Positions 19,847-28,943 of a DNA stretch of 64,000 nucleotides are shown one piece after another. A model generated the notes under the pieces. That model ran no database searches. It was not told the DNA's origin and was given only the letters and a program-made list of their open reading frames with translations. This DNA comes from Sulfurimonas sp. CG01_land_8_20_14_3_00_36_23 (GTDB lineage: Bacteria > Campylobacterota > Campylobacteria > Campylobacterales > Sulfurimonadaceae), in contig PETN01000017.1 in NCBI GenBank assembly GCA_002781365.1, positions 27,720 through 91,719 of the forward strand. Direction: 5' to 3'. Position numbers and translations under genes: made by a program. How positions within the stretch are numbered: the stretch's first letter is position 1; every line of letters begins with the position of its first letter.

Positions 19847-20562
19847 AAGAGACAACTGCTTTAATATTTGGATTTAATAAATATGCTATCGAAATAGCAA
19901 ATAATGTAGTCTCAAAATATAATGATGTAAAGATTTTTAGTCTAAACCAAGAGGATGTGCATAACAAAGATTATGACATTACCTATTTCGATTTAAGTGA
20001 AGATTGGAATGAATTAGAAGCGGAGTTTGATTTAGTAGAATCATTAGCGTTTTGTGTTCTTGAAGATGATGCTCAAAACATATTTTTAACGATATCTCTA
20101 CGTTCAAACTTTAAAGACTTAACACTTATAACAATAGCTAAAGATATGGAGAGTGTAAACAAACTCAATATGGCAGGTGCAAATAAAGTAATTCCTTTAG
20201 TTGAAACAACTGCTGAGATTATCACAAATATGATTGAAAAGCCTATTGCCACAAAAGTTTTACATAGTATTTTATATGAAGAGAGTGACCTTAAAATTGC
20301 TCAAATTAAGGTGGAAAATGCAACTTTTTTTCACGGTCAATTTCCTGTAGATATAGAATGGAGCAGATATAAAGGTATAATCGTTTTATCGATAATGCAT
20401 GAAAATATGAGTAGTGATTTTATTTACTCTTCTAAAGCAAAACACCACGAAATAAAAGATGGGGATATCTTTGTTGTTGTAGGTTATGAAGCTGATATAG
20501 TTGAATTTGAAAAGTTAATAGGGAGCAGATGTAATGTCAGTTGGAATAATTGGGGCAGGTAA
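19843..20562 (+). CDS. TrkA-N/RCK domain protein, partner of the K+ channel
   Basis: 239 residues, no membrane segment. An N-terminal Rossmann fold (LIFGFNKYAIEIANNV; the glycine motif is degenerate) and a C-terminal TrkA-C-like domain from about residue 140 resemble the cytosolic half of the channel encoded just upstream. The four-base overlap indicates co-translation, so it probably forms mixed RCK rings with the channel. The loss of the GxGxxG motif suggests that nucleotide binding may be altered. Its 3' end overlaps gpsA by 29 bases. Confidence 0.8.
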   Translation: MKETTALIFGFNKYAIEIANNVVSKYNDVKIFSLNQEDVHNKDYDITYFDLSEDWNELEAEFDLVESLAFCVLEDDAQNIFLTISLRSNFKDLTLITIAKDMESVNKLNMAGANKVIPLVETTAEIITNMIEKPIATKVLHSILYEESDLKIAQIKVENATFFHGQFPVDIEWSRYKGIIVLSIMHENMSSDFIYSSKAKHHEIKDGDIFVVVGYEADIVEFEKLIGSRCNVSWNNWGR

Positions 20563-21421
20563 GTGGGGCACAGCTTTAGCTTACGCACTTTCTCAAAAAA
20601 ATGAGGTCTATATAAGTTCAAGAACGCCTCAAAATGTTGAAAATTTCATCTCACTAGAAGAGATTCTTAAGTGTGAATACTTGGTCATAACAGTGCCTGC
20701 ACAACATGTATCTGCGTGGCTTGAAGAGAAGTTTGTGTTTTCAAATCAGAAAATATTGGTTGCTTCAAAAGGGATAGAAGCTTCAAGTGGAAAGTTTTTA
20801 AATGAGATTTATGAAAAACATATTCCACATGCCAATATAGCTTTTCTCTCTGGTCCATCTTTCGCTGCTGAAGTGATGCAGTCTCTACCAACTGCTTTAG
20901 TGATTAACTCCGAAAATGAAGCGTTGAGCGAGGAGTTTGCTTCTTTTTTTCCTTCGTTTATAAAAGCTTATACCTCTACAGATGTTGTGGGGGCAGAGGT
21001 AGCAGGGGCGTATAAAAATGTTATCGCCATCGCCGCTGGAATTTGTGAAGGTTTGGGGCTAGGAAAAAATGCAGCGGCTGCCTTAATCTCTCGCGGTCTG
21101 GTTGAGATGCAGAGATTTGGTTTGAGTTTTGGTGCAAAAGAGGAGAGTTTTATCGGCCTTAGTGGAGCAGGTGACCTTTTCTTAACTGCTTCTTCAAACA
21201 TGAGCAGAAATTTTCGTGTTGGACTTGGTTTGGCATGTGGAAAGTCCAAAGAGGAAATCATAAAAGAGATTGGAGAAGTGACAGAGGGGATTGGAACGGC
21301 GTACGCATTGAGAGAGATTTCGCAGCAAAAAGATTTATATCTTCCAATTGCAAAAGAAGTATATGAGATGTTAGAAGGAAAAGACCCCTATGCAAGTTTA
21401 AAAGATTTGCTCTCTAAATAA
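20534..21421 (+). CDS. gpsA: glycerol-3-phosphate dehydrogenase [NAD(P)+]
   Basis: 295 residues, slightly short for GpsA. Makes sn-glycerol-3-phosphate for phospholipids. NAD(P)-binding GIIGAGKWGTA at residues 4-14; the substrate/catalytic region is AGAYKNVIAIAAGICEGLGLG with the catalytic Lys, followed by GLSGAGDLFLTASS and SRNFRVG. The start lies within the end of the RCK gene. Two copies of the dispersed word lie in it, in opposite orientations, read as PHA and ACG. Confidence 0.96.
   Translation: MSVGIIGAGKWGTALAYALSQKNEVYISSRTPQNVENFISLEEILKCEYLVITVPAQHVSAWLEEKFVFSNQKILVASKGIEASSGKFLNEIYEKHIPHANIAFLSGPSFAAEVMQSLPTALVINSENEALSEEFASFFPSFIKAYTSTDVVGAEVAGAYKNVIAIAAGICEGLGLGKNAAAALISRGLVEMQRFGLSFGAKEESFIGLSGAGDLFLTASSNMSRNFRVGLGLACGKSKEEIIKEIGEVTEGIGTAYALREISQQKDLYLPIAKEVYEMLEGKDPYASLKDLLSK
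20823..20835 (+). repeat. dispersed word TTCCACATGCCAA, copy 12
   Basis: Core at 20825-20833, full match; inside gpsA, read as I-P-H-A-N. Confidence 0.85.
21230..21242 (-). repeat. dispersed word TTCCACATGCCAA, copy 13
   Basis: Core at 21232-21240 on the minus strand, full match; inside gpsA, read as L-A-C-G-K. Confidence 0.85.
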
Positions 21422-21429
21422 GGAAAGAT

Positions 21430-22788
21430 ATGTTTGAACATAAAGAACAGTTTATAAAGATATTTATTGGTGTAGTTATAGGCTTTGTGATTTTTGGTGT
21501 CTCCCTTACTATTTTTAATACTCAGCAAGCTTCACTTTTAGGTTTGATAGCTTTTTTAGTTACTTTATGGACGAACGAAGGCTTGCCTCTAGCAGTTGTC
21601 TCTTTGCTCCCTATTATTCTCTTTCCAGCTTTTTTTATTTTAGATACGAAAGCAACAGCAATCAACTATTCGCATCCTATCATTTACCTTTTCTTAGGTG
21701 GTTTTTTACTCGCTATTGCAGTTGAAAAAAGTCAATTACATATTTGGCTTGCCGAGAAAATGTTGACTATTTTTCCAGACACACCAGCAGGAATGATTTT
21801 CTCTTTGACACTCACCGCAGGACTCCTTAGCTCGCTTCTCTCCAACACAACTACTACGCTCCTTTTAATGTCGATTGCGCTTTTTATTACTGATAATGTA
21901 CAACTAAAGATGCGATTTGCACTCGCTATAGCGTATGGGGCAAGTGTCGGTGGAATCCTTACCCCAATAGGCACTCCACCAAACCTTATCCTTTTTGGAA
22001 TTATGCAAGAGAAGGGGATGGATACAATCGCATTTTTTCAGTGGGTGTGGATGGTTTCTCCTCTTGTTTTTTTAATGTTTGTCGCTGTCAGTATGCTTTT
22101 GAGTATTGGGGTGAGAGACGTTGAAATTCCAAAGATTGAAGCAAAAGCATCTCTGGGAAAAGAGCAGAAAAAAGTACTGTTTCTTCTGGGTGCCTTAGTG
22201 ATGTTGCTTCTTGCAAATGCTCCAATGAAGCCTTTTTGGAATGGCTTAGGAATGAGTGAAACAGGGATACTCTTAAGTGCAGGCCTACTACTTTTTATGC
22301 CTCCGTTTAATATACTTGATTGGATGGAAGACAAAGCAAAAATTCCTTATAGAATTATGTTCTTGTTTGGCGCAGGTTTCTCCATCGCAAAAGCATTTAG
22401 TGCTACAGGGCTTGCAGATGCGGTTGCATCTTATCTCATTGTAATGACAGATTTTCCTCCAATCCTTCTCCTCTTTTGTATTGCAATGCTTATAACTTTT
22501 ACAACAGAGATAACATCTAATACAGCACTTATATCTATAATGCTTCCTGTTCTTTATGCAGTCTCGGAGCAGACAGGTATCAACACGACACTCTTTATGA
22601 TGGTGGCAACGATTTGTGCAAGTTATGCCTTTATGCTCCCTATTGCAACCCCTCCGAATGCAATAGCCATGAGTAGTGGGGTAGTGGATGTTAAGAGTAT
22701 GATACGCTATGGAGTTGTTTTGAATTTTGTAGGTATTTTTCTCATAGTGATGATAGCGCACTTCTTCTGGAGCGCGATTATTTGGTAA
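21430..22788 (+). CDS. DASS/SLC13 family anion:sodium symporter
   Basis: 452 residues with about 11-12 membrane segments. The family hallmark of two inverted SNT motifs is present: SNTTTTLLL in the first half and SNTALISIM in the second, each followed by a TPP-type loop (GTPPNLI and ATPPNAIAM). These bind Na+ and the carboxylate or sulfate substrate. Which anion is carried cannot be told; dicarboxylates, citrate or sulfate are possible. Starts 9 bases after gpsA and may share its transcript. Confidence 0.9.
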   Translation: MFEHKEQFIKIFIGVVIGFVIFGVSLTIFNTQQASLLGLIAFLVTLWTNEGLPLAVVSLLPIILFPAFFILDTKATAINYSHPIIYLFLGGFLLAIAVEKSQLHIWLAEKMLTIFPDTPAGMIFSLTLTAGLLSSLLSNTTTTLLLMSIALFITDNVQLKMRFALAIAYGASVGGILTPIGTPPNLILFGIMQEKGMDTIAFFQWVWMVSPLVFLMFVAVSMLLSIGVRDVEIPKIEAKASLGKEQKKVLFLLGALVMLLLANAPMKPFWNGLGMSETGILLSAGLLLFMPPFNILDWMEDKAKIPYRIMFLFGAGFSIAKAFSATGLADAVASYLIVMTDFPPILLLFCIAMLITFTTEITSNTALISIMLPVLYAVSEQTGINTTLFMMVATICASYAFMLPIATPPNAIAMSSGVVDVKSMIRYGVVLNFVGIFLIVMIAHFFWSAIIW

Positions 22789-22854
22789 GTTTTTTTTATC
22801 GCATAGTTATATTTTTCTGATAAAATTAGAGAGATTTTAAATAAAGGTGTATTC

Positions 22855-23148
22855 ATGGTAGTTCATATAGTGATGTTCAAATTTAAAGATGAAAATAAGG
22901 CTTTGAATATAGCAAAAGTACAGCGTAAATTAGAGAAACTAGAAGTAACAATACCTTACTTAAGATCTATAGAAGTTGGTATAAATTTCAACGAAAGTGA
23001 GAGAGCTTTCGACCTCTCTTTATATAGTACTTTTGAGAGTGAAGAGGATTTGAAGGCGTATGCGATTGATGAAAACCACTTGGAAGTTGTTGAACTGATT
23101 AAAAGCGTTACGCTTGAATCGAAGGTCGTTGATTATATACTCGAATAA
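22855..23148 (+). CDS. Dabb (stress-responsive alpha/beta barrel) domain protein
   Basis: 97 residues, the normal size of a single Dabb domain: it begins VVHIVMFKFKDE and contains the central region PYLRSIEVGINF and the terminal SVTLESKVVDYI. These small ferredoxin-like barrels form dimers; most have no established reaction. A promoter-like GATAAAAT lies about 35 bases upstream and AAAGGTG serves as ribosome site. Confidence 0.88.
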   Translation: MVVHIVMFKFKDENKALNIAKVQRKLEKLEVTIPYLRSIEVGINFNESERAFDLSLYSTFESEEDLKAYAIDENHLEVVELIKSVTLESKVVDYILE

Positions 23149-23251
23149 GTTGAGTTTAAAAGACTTAAGCAGAGACATTAATTTTTATACTGCACCGTGT
23201 AGCTATGAAGTTTCTGTTAGAATATAAAATATTAATTTCAAGGAGACTATT

Positions 23252-23458
23252 ATGAGTGAGCCAAGATTAGAAGATATAGATGACTATGATACATTAAAAG
23301 GTAAGAAGAAAAAAGTAGTATGGATTGTTATTATTGTGGGACTTGTTTTAGGTGCTATCTATTCCATAGCCTATAATATGTATGATTATGAAGATAAAGT
23401 TGAAACTAACGATATTGTTAAAGAACTTCCAGTCAATCAAAATATCATAACAAGATAG
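23252..23458 (+). CDS. small single-pass membrane protein
   Basis: 68 residues: an acidic N-terminus, a Lys-rich patch, one hydrophobic helix (VVWIVIIVGLVLGAIYSIA, about residues 24-42) and a short extracytoplasmic tail. The orientation would be N-in by the positive-inside rule. Good ribosome site AAGGAG seven bases before the ATG and AT-rich promoter-like sequence (TAGAATATAAAAT) at about 23219, so it looks like a real gene. Family not recognised. The M48 protease follows after 11 bases. Confidence 0.7.
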   Translation: MSEPRLEDIDDYDTLKGKKKKVVWIVIIVGLVLGAIYSIAYNMYDYEDKVETNDIVKELPVNQNIITR

Positions 23459-23469
23459 GTGTGTAATAT

Positions 23470-24723
23470 ATGCTAATGACCATTGTCACTCTCTACACCC
23501 TTTATGTGCTTCTCTCAATCTATGTAAGTGTAATGCAGATAGGCTATGTCAATAGTGCCAAAAGGCAGGCACCGATTTTACTCTCATGTGAAGAGTTCTT
23601 AAAGGCAGGTGACTACTCTGTAGAAAAAGAGAAGATGTCTATTCTTAGTACTTTTGTAGATTATCTGCTCTTTATTGCATGGATTGGTTTTGGAATATCT
23701 TTTTTATCCTCGACTCTATCTTTTGAAAATGAGGCGCTTTCAACAATAGCTATTGTCATGGGATTTGTGATGATGAACTCCATCATCTCTCTACCGTTCT
23801 CATATTATGAAAAATTTGTTTTAGATGCGAAGTATGGGTTTAATAAATCTACAATTTCGCAGTATATTAAAGATACGCTTATCTCTTTTGTAATGTCGAT
23901 TATTATTGGCTCTTTAGTCATTTTTGGCATTTATGAAATTATCTCAAATTTTGACTATTGGTGGTTATGGAGTTTTGTTTTTATCTTCTGTGTTGTAATT
24001 GCAATCAATGTTTTTTTCCCAACATTTAGAGCACTTTTCTTTGATAAGCTTTCCCCTCTGGACGATGAAGAGTTAAATGCTGAAATAAAGAGACTGATGG
24101 ATCAAACAGGTTTTGTAAGTTCGGGCGTTTTTATAAGCGATGCGAGTAAAAGAGATGCTAGACTCAATGCCTACTTCGGTGGCTTAGGAAAAACGAAACG
24201 CGTTGTACTTTTCGATACACTCCTAGAAAAACTCAGCACAAAAGAGCTCTTAGCTGTATTAGGACATGAACTTGGACACTTTGCACATGGAGATATTTAT
24301 AAAAATATCGCTTTAGTTGGGGGTATGCTTTTTGTGATGTTTGCTCTTTTTGGAAATATACCAGAATCACTTTATCTTGAGATGGGTTTATCTGAGTCTC
24401 CCTATTTAGTGATGATACTTCTACTTCTGTTTATGCCAGTACTTGGTTTTGTTATGATGCCAATAATGGGACTTGTAAGTCGTAGTAATGAGTACGAAGC
24501 AGATAAAACTGGAAGTGAACTGGGTGGTCCCGCAGGAGGAATTGAGTTAGCGAATGCACTTCAAAAATTAGTGGCACAGAACAAGAGCTTTCCTCTTTCT
24601 CATCCTCTGTATATCTTTTTTCACTATACCCACCCTCCAGTTTTAGAGAGACTCAAAGCTTTGGGCGTAGATATTGGAGAGAGAGATAAAAGTGCTTTAG
24701 AGGGAAAATGCGAAGCATTCTAG
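23470..24723 (+). CDS. M48 family zinc metalloprotease (Ste24/CAAX protease-like)
   Basis: 417 residues with about seven membrane segments, the size of Ste24-type proteases rather than the shorter HtpX. The zinc site is HELGH at about residues 265-269, with the third ligand Glu in NEYEADKTG. The LSHPLYIFFHYTHPP stretch near the end is the conserved HPP region. Bacterial members probably take part in membrane protein quality control; there is no CAAX processing in bacteria. Overlaps prmC by 16 bases. Confidence 0.92.
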   Translation: MLMTIVTLYTLYVLLSIYVSVMQIGYVNSAKRQAPILLSCEEFLKAGDYSVEKEKMSILSTFVDYLLFIAWIGFGISFLSSTLSFENEALSTIAIVMGFVMMNSIISLPFSYYEKFVLDAKYGFNKSTISQYIKDTLISFVMSIIIGSLVIFGIYEIISNFDYWWLWSFVFIFCVVIAINVFFPTFRALFFDKLSPLDDEELNAEIKRLMDQTGFVSSGVFISDASKRDARLNAYFGGLGKTKRVVLFDTLLEKLSTKELLAVLGHELGHFAHGDIYKNIALVGGMLFVMFALFGNIPESLYLEMGLSESPYLVMILLLLFMPVLGFVMMPIMGLVSRSNEYEADKTGSELGGPAGGIELANALQKLVAQNKSFPLSHPLYIFFHYTHPPVLERLKALGVDIGERDKSALEGKCEAF

Positions 24724-25535
24724 TAGAAGATGTTTTAAAAGAGATCACATCGACGTTGAATCCTCTCATTGAGAGAGCATCGAGAGAGGCACAACTTCTT
24801 TTGATGGCACATCTACAGTGCGATGAACTCTGGCTTATGAGCCATAAAAAAAGTGAAGTGAAAGATGTGGATGCACTTTTTAAATGGGTCGCAAGAAGAG
24901 CTGAAAATGAGCCTTTAGAGTACATCACAAAGAGGGTAAGTTTCTATAGTGAAGAGTTCTATATTGCAGAAGGTGCCTTGATCCCTCGTCCTGAGACAGA
25001 ACTTTTTATAGATAAAGTGGTTGAAACTATTTCAAATCCACATGCTAAAATGCGCTTTGTAGAAGTAGGTGTGGGAAGTGGAATTATCTCTATTATGCTT
25101 GCTTTGAAGTTTCCACATGCCAAGTTTATAGCAGTAGATATTTCACAAACTGCACTTGAAGTAGCGAAAATAAATATCAAAAAATTCTCACTTGAAGAGA
25201 GAATAGAGTTGCGTTTAGGTTCACTTTTAGAGCCAGTAGAAGAGGAGTTTGACTATCTGATTTCAAATCCTCCCTATATACCTAACAGTGCAGAACTCGA
25301 ATCCAACCTCTCCTATGAACCTCAAAATGCACTCTTTGGTGGTGAAGTTGGCGATGAAATTATTAAGGAGCTTCTTAACGATGTATTAAAGCGAAATATT
25401 AAATTTTTTACATGTGAAATGGGTTATGACCAAAAGGATAAGATTACAAACTTTTTAAAAGATAAAAAATTTAAAAATCTAAACTTCTATGAAGACCTCA
25501 GTGGTTTTGATAGAGGTTTTACACTAGAAATATAA
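24708..25535 (+). CDS. prmC: release factor glutamine methyltransferase
   Basis: 275 residues, normal length. Methylates the GGQ glutamine of release factors RF1 and RF2. N-terminal helical recognition domain, then a Rossmann methyltransferase with EVGVGSGIISIMLA, the family block PRPETELFIDKV, and the catalytic NPPYIP at about residues 187-192. The start lies inside the protease gene. One exact copy of the dispersed word and one near-copy (25038-25046, final C to T) are both read as PHAK. Confidence 0.95.
   Translation: MRSILVEDVLKEITSTLNPLIERASREAQLLLMAHLQCDELWLMSHKKSEVKDVDALFKWVARRAENEPLEYITKRVSFYSEEFYIAEGALIPRPETELFIDKVVETISNPHAKMRFVEVGVGSGIISIMLALKFPHAKFIAVDISQTALEVAKINIKKFSLEERIELRLGSLLEPVEEEFDYLISNPPYIPNSAELESNLSYEPQNALFGGEVGDEIIKELLNDVLKRNIKFFTCEMGYDQKDKITNFLKDKKFKNLNFYEDLSGFDRGFTLEI
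25111..25123 (+). repeat. dispersed word TTCCACATGCCAA, copy 14
   Basis: Core at 25113-25121, full match; inside prmC, read as F-P-H-A-K. Confidence 0.85.
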
Positions 25536-25544
25536 GGGTAAAAA

Positions 25545-26024
25545 TTGAGTAAAAAAATATATTTTGATTTCGGCTATCTAATTTTAATTGCAGCAACTTT
25601 GGGAGCTGTAATAGTTTTGGGTGCATTAGTTGCTCCTACAATTTTTAGGTCAGAAAGAATTTTAGTAGATATGGTTTTAGATAATTATAATGCTGGAATT
25701 ATTATGGGGCAAATTTTTCATAAATTTTCTCATTGGACTTATTTTGTGGCATTCAGTGTTGTTCTTTATGAACTAATAGCGTACAAAAGAGGTGAAAGAG
25801 ATAGCATTGTTTTTGCAAGTGCTGCTACGGTTCTTTTTAGCTCTTTGATGTTTGGTGCAGTTTATGCTCCGAAGATTCTTGATATGCAGGCATTAGGTGT
25901 TGAAGCAACACAGAGTGATACTTTTAGAAATATACATATAGCGAGTGAAATCGATTTTAAAATTTTAGCAGTGGCACTTCTTGCTCTCTTTGTAAGAAGA
26001 TTGATGCTTCTAAGACGAGCTTAA
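25545..26024 (+). CDS. DUF4149 family membrane protein
   Basis: 159 residues, four membrane helices. Matches the DUF4149 pattern, with a small-residue-rich first helix ending GALVAPTIF, a GQIFHKFSHW loop and FGAVYAPKIL in the third helix. The start is TTG, with the ribosome site AAGGG six bases before. Lies nine bases after prmC. Function of the family is unknown. Confidence 0.78.
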   Translation: MSKKIYFDFGYLILIAATLGAVIVLGALVAPTIFRSERILVDMVLDNYNAGIIMGQIFHKFSHWTYFVAFSVVLYELIAYKRGERDSIVFASAATVLFSSLMFGAVYAPKILDMQALGVEATQSDTFRNIHIASEIDFKILAVALLALFVRRLMLLRRA

Positions 26025-26089
26025 CTCTAATTTAACACTATTTAGGTAACATTTATTCTATTTTACGACTTCTTTTTTAAGGTATTTTG

Positions 26090-26776
26090 ATGTTGCTTTC
26101 TAAACTCATTTTTTTAACAACTGCGCTTCTTATTTTTACCCTAAATTTGAGTGCGCAAGAGCCACTTAGTGAAGCTATCAAGCAGAAAAAAATCTATCCA
26201 ATCGGCAAAAAAATCTATCATAAGATGTGTAATCACAACATAGATTTCACTCACTACACCTCTAGGGATGCACTGAAAAGATCTATCAATGATGAGAAGT
26301 TATGTAAACAACTTGGAGAGAGAGAACTTGAAATTGTAACACTCTATTTATGGGATATTCAAAGAAATGCTGGAGTGAATGCTTTAGATGAAAAAATAGT
26401 GCTCACTAAAGATGAAAAATGCCAGATTTGTGGAATGTTTGTTTATAAATATCCAAAGTGGGCGGCTCAGATTTTTTATGAAAATGATAAACACTACTCG
26501 TTTGACGGTGTAAAAGATTTAATGAAGTACTATTTTCAAAATAGAGAAGCTATCTCAAAAATATTAGTAAGAGACTACTACTCTCAAAAGGCTATAGAAG
26601 CACGTAAAGCTTTTTTTGTTCTAGGGAGTGATGTTTTGGGTCCCATGGGAGCAGAACTTATCCCTTTTGAAATAGAGAGTGATGCCAAAACATTTTATAT
26701 GGATCATAAAGGTGTGAAAATTGTAGAGTTTCATGCGCTAAGTGCAGAAGATGTGTATGCGATTGATGGCAAATAG
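26090..26776 (+). CDS. NosL-like periplasmic protein
   Basis: About 228 residues from the ATG at 26090 (a TTG three bases earlier is possible; AAGG lies seven bases before the ATG). Signal peptide of about 22 residues ending in LSA, without a lipobox Cys, unlike typical NosL lipoproteins. An N-terminal region of about 85 residues unlike classical NosL precedes the NosL domain with the copper-type motif CQICGM (Cys111, Cys114) and a downstream KHYSFDGVKDLMKYY. NosL binds Cu(I) and helps metallate nitrous oxide reductase; no nosZ is in the window. First of five tightly packed genes. Confidence 0.82.
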   Translation: MLLSKLIFLTTALLIFTLNLSAQEPLSEAIKQKKIYPIGKKIYHKMCNHNIDFTHYTSRDALKRSINDEKLCKQLGERELEIVTLYLWDIQRNAGVNALDEKIVLTKDEKCQICGMFVYKYPKWAAQIFYENDKHYSFDGVKDLMKYYFQNREAISKILVRDYYSQKAIEARKAFFVLGSDVLGPMGAELIPFEIESDAKTFYMDHKGVKIVEFHALSAEDVYAIDGK

Positions 26777-27098
26777 CTATACAAAAAAGAGTCGCTTGCT
26801 CTTCTATATATTTCTATCTCTCTTCTCATTTTTAGTGATGGAATCACTCTATCTGTGTAATACCTACTCTATGAGTTCTGCCGCTTTTGAGAAAAAGAGT
26901 GCATTTGTAAAAGTAAGTGGACTTCCAGACTTGGCACTCTCAACAGAGGCTACGTATGTACGCCATCGTAGCTTGAGTGATTTGTTTAGTATCTATAAAG
27001 ATGATGCAACGCTAAGAGAATATTTCCCTTCAACCTTTGTTATTTCACACTCTCATATTATAAATCCACATGCCAAAAAGATTTCAAATGAAAAGTAA
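26766..27098 (+). CDS. single-pass membrane protein in the NosL/ABC cluster
   Basis: About 110 residues from the ATG at 26766, which overlaps the NosL-like gene by 11 bases (an in-frame ATG at 26742 is less likely). One membrane helix (LLFYIFLSLFSFLVMESLYL), then about 75 residues that would be periplasmic, with TEATYVRHRSL and a C-terminal HSHIINPHAKK that could bind metal through its three His. Family not recognised. Overlaps the permease gene, so it is surely part of the same unit. Confidence 0.7.
   Translation: MANSYTKKSRLLFYIFLSLFSFLVMESLYLCNTYSMSSAAFEKKSAFVKVSGLPDLALSTEATYVRHRSLSDLFSIYKDDATLREYFPSTFVISHSHIINPHAKKISNEK
27064..27076 (+). repeat. dispersed word CCACATGCC, copy 15
   Basis: Core at 27066-27074, flanks AAT...AAA; read as N-P-H-A-K in the single-pass protein. 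The ATG within it (27070) is in frame with the permease gene. Confidence 0.85.
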
Positions 27099-28272
27099 AA
27101 TCAATCTCTATTTAATAGAGTTCGCAATCAATGCAATCCTAAGAGCGAAGTATAAAAACTTTTTTATCGTGACTATCTTTACCCTTTTAACTTTCCTTTT
27201 AACCTCAATCTTTTTCATCACGAACTCTGTGCGTTATGAACTCGATTCAACTCTTGAGGCTCTTCCTCAAATCACTGTACAAAAAATGAAGGCAGGCAGG
27301 CAGTATGAGATAGATGTAAGCGTGGTAGATGGAATCCTTGGCATTGCAGGTGTAACGCAGGCAGAAGCCAGAGTCTGGGGCTATTACTACTTTGAAAAGG
27401 CGGGTGTAAATTTTAGTGTTATGGGAATCAACGAGTATGAAAACCAATATAAAGCTAGTTTTACAGAGCTTGTAGAGAGTGGCAAGCATACGCTTTACGG
27501 CACTTCTCAGATGATGATTGGACAGGGTGTAGCGAAGATAATGAAGATGAACTACTACAAAGAGTACTTCAACTTTATCAAACCTGATGGAAGATTGAAA
27601 AAAGTAGAGATTGCAGGAGTATTTGATAGTGACACAAATTTAGAGTCTAATGATATGATTCTTATGTCACAAGATTTGGTACGAGAGATTTTTGAGATTG
27701 AGGAGTCCAAGGCAACAGACATCGTGGTTCATGTTGCAAATCCTGAAGAAACTACTACAGTTGCATCAAAAATAAAATTGATGTACCCAGATACAAGAGT
27801 GATAACAACAAAAGATTTGAAAGTGAGTTATCAAAATATTTTTGATTATAAGAGTGGACTCTTTTTGGCACTTTTTATTGTGACTCTCTTTACATTTTTT
27901 ATTATTATTTATGACAAATCAAGTGGTTTGAGTAGTGAAGAGAAAAAGGAGATTGGTGTTTTAAAAGCGATTGGTTGGAGAGTGGATGATGTTCTTAAAG
28001 AGAAGTTCTATGAATCGTTTATCATCTCTCTCTTCTCATACACTCTTGGTGTAGCTCTCTCATTGGCGTATGTGTATCTCTTGAAGGCTCCACTCCTTCG
28101 AGATATTTTTGTAGGTTACTCACAACTTAAAACAGATTTTGAATTGCCGTTTGTGTTTGATATTCAAACACTTTTTTTAGTCTTTTTTCTGAGTGTTCCC
28201 ATTTATGTGGCGGCAACGATAATCCCTTCGTGGAGAGTCGCAACCCTAGAAGCAGATGAAGTGATACGATAA
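27088..28272 (+). CDS. ABC transporter permease, FtsX/MacB type
   Basis: About 394 residues from the ATG at 27088, chosen over an ATG at 27070 that lies inside the dispersed word. One membrane helix near residue 30, a periplasmic domain of about 200 residues (MacB_PCD type), then three helices in the last third with the FtsX-type loop GVLKAIGWRVDDVLKEKF that docks the ATPase. This class couples ATP hydrolysis to movements in the periplasm (mechanotransmission) rather than classical import. It overlaps the gene before and the ATPase gene after. Confidence 0.9.
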   Translation: MKSKINLYLIEFAINAILRAKYKNFFIVTIFTLLTFLLTSIFFITNSVRYELDSTLEALPQITVQKMKAGRQYEIDVSVVDGILGIAGVTQAEARVWGYYYFEKAGVNFSVMGINEYENQYKASFTELVESGKHTLYGTSQMMIGQGVAKIMKMNYYKEYFNFIKPDGRLKKVEIAGVFDSDTNLESNDMILMSQDLVREIFEIEESKATDIVVHVANPEETTTVASKIKLMYPDTRVITTKDLKVSYQNIFDYKSGLFLALFIVTLFTFFIIIYDKSSGLSSEEKKEIGVLKAIGWRVDDVLKEKFYESFIISLFSYTLGVALSLAYVYLLKAPLLRDIFVGYSQLKTDFELPFVFDIQTLFLVFFLSVPIYVAATIIPSWRVATLEADEVIR

Positions 28273-28943
28273 TGATAGAGCTAAAAAATATAACAAAAGT
28301 TTATGAACTAAACAGACACGATAAAGTGATTGCTTTAGAGAACGTCAACCTAGCGATAGAGGAGGGTGAGCTCATTGTCTTAAAAGGTGCAAGTGGAAGT
28401 GGAAAAAGTACAATCCTTTCACTTATAGCAGCGCTTAGTAAACCTACAAGCGGTGAAGTGATGGTGGATAAGAAGCATATCTCAAAACTCCCTGATAATT
28501 TCGCCTCCATCTATAGAAGAGATAACATAGGTTTTATTTTTCAAAAATACAATCTAATCCCCACACTCAGTGTAAAAGAGAATATTTTACTCCCTCTAAT
28601 TCCTTTAAATCCACATGCCAAAGAGGCAGAAGATAAAATCCAAGCTGTAATGCAAAGGTTTCATATTGAACACAAAAAAGATGCAATGGTTCGTCAACTC
28701 TCAGGTGGAGAGCAACAGCGTGTTGCCATAGCCAGAGCCAATGTAAATAACCCAAAAATCATCATAGCAGACGAACCCACAGCCAATTTGGATGAAAAGT
28801 TGTCTGAACACTTTATAGAGATATTAAGAGAGCTAAAAGCATTAAATAAGACCATTATTATAGCAACCCATGACCCACTCTTTTTTGGACTTGATTTTGT
28901 GGATAGAGAGATAGAGATTCATAATGGAAAAATACTTTTATGA
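28272..28943 (+). CDS. ABC transporter ATP-binding protein, LolD/MacB type
   Basis: 223 residues, one nucleotide-binding domain: Walker A GASGSGKST near residue 40, Q-loop FIFQKYNLIP, signature LSGGEQQR near residue 141, Walker B IIIADEPTANLD, and the H-loop ATHD. Powers the permease encoded just upstream (the stop and start overlap by one base). Overlaps the following membrane protein by four bases. A copy of the dispersed word is read as NPHAK in the variable helical region. Confidence 0.93.
   Translation: MIELKNITKVYELNRHDKVIALENVNLAIEEGELIVLKGASGSGKSTILSLIAALSKPTSGEVMVDKKHISKLPDNFASIYRRDNIGFIFQKYNLIPTLSVKENILLPLIPLNPHAKEAEDKIQAVMQRFHIEHKKDAMVRQLSGGEQQRVAIARANVNNPKIIIADEPTANLDEKLSEHFIEILRELKALNKTIIIATHDPLFFGLDFVDREIEIHNGKILL
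28609..28621 (+). repeat. dispersed word CCACATGCC, copy 16
   Basis: Core at 28611-28619, flanks AAT...AAA; in the ABC ATPase gene, read as N-P-H-A-K. Confidence 0.85.

Noticed and set aside
22288..22761. 157-codon antisense frame with many Cys and His
   Set aside because: Its Cys/His/Tyr/Arg richness comes from reading DASS transporter helices backwards; the sense gene has both SNT motifs.
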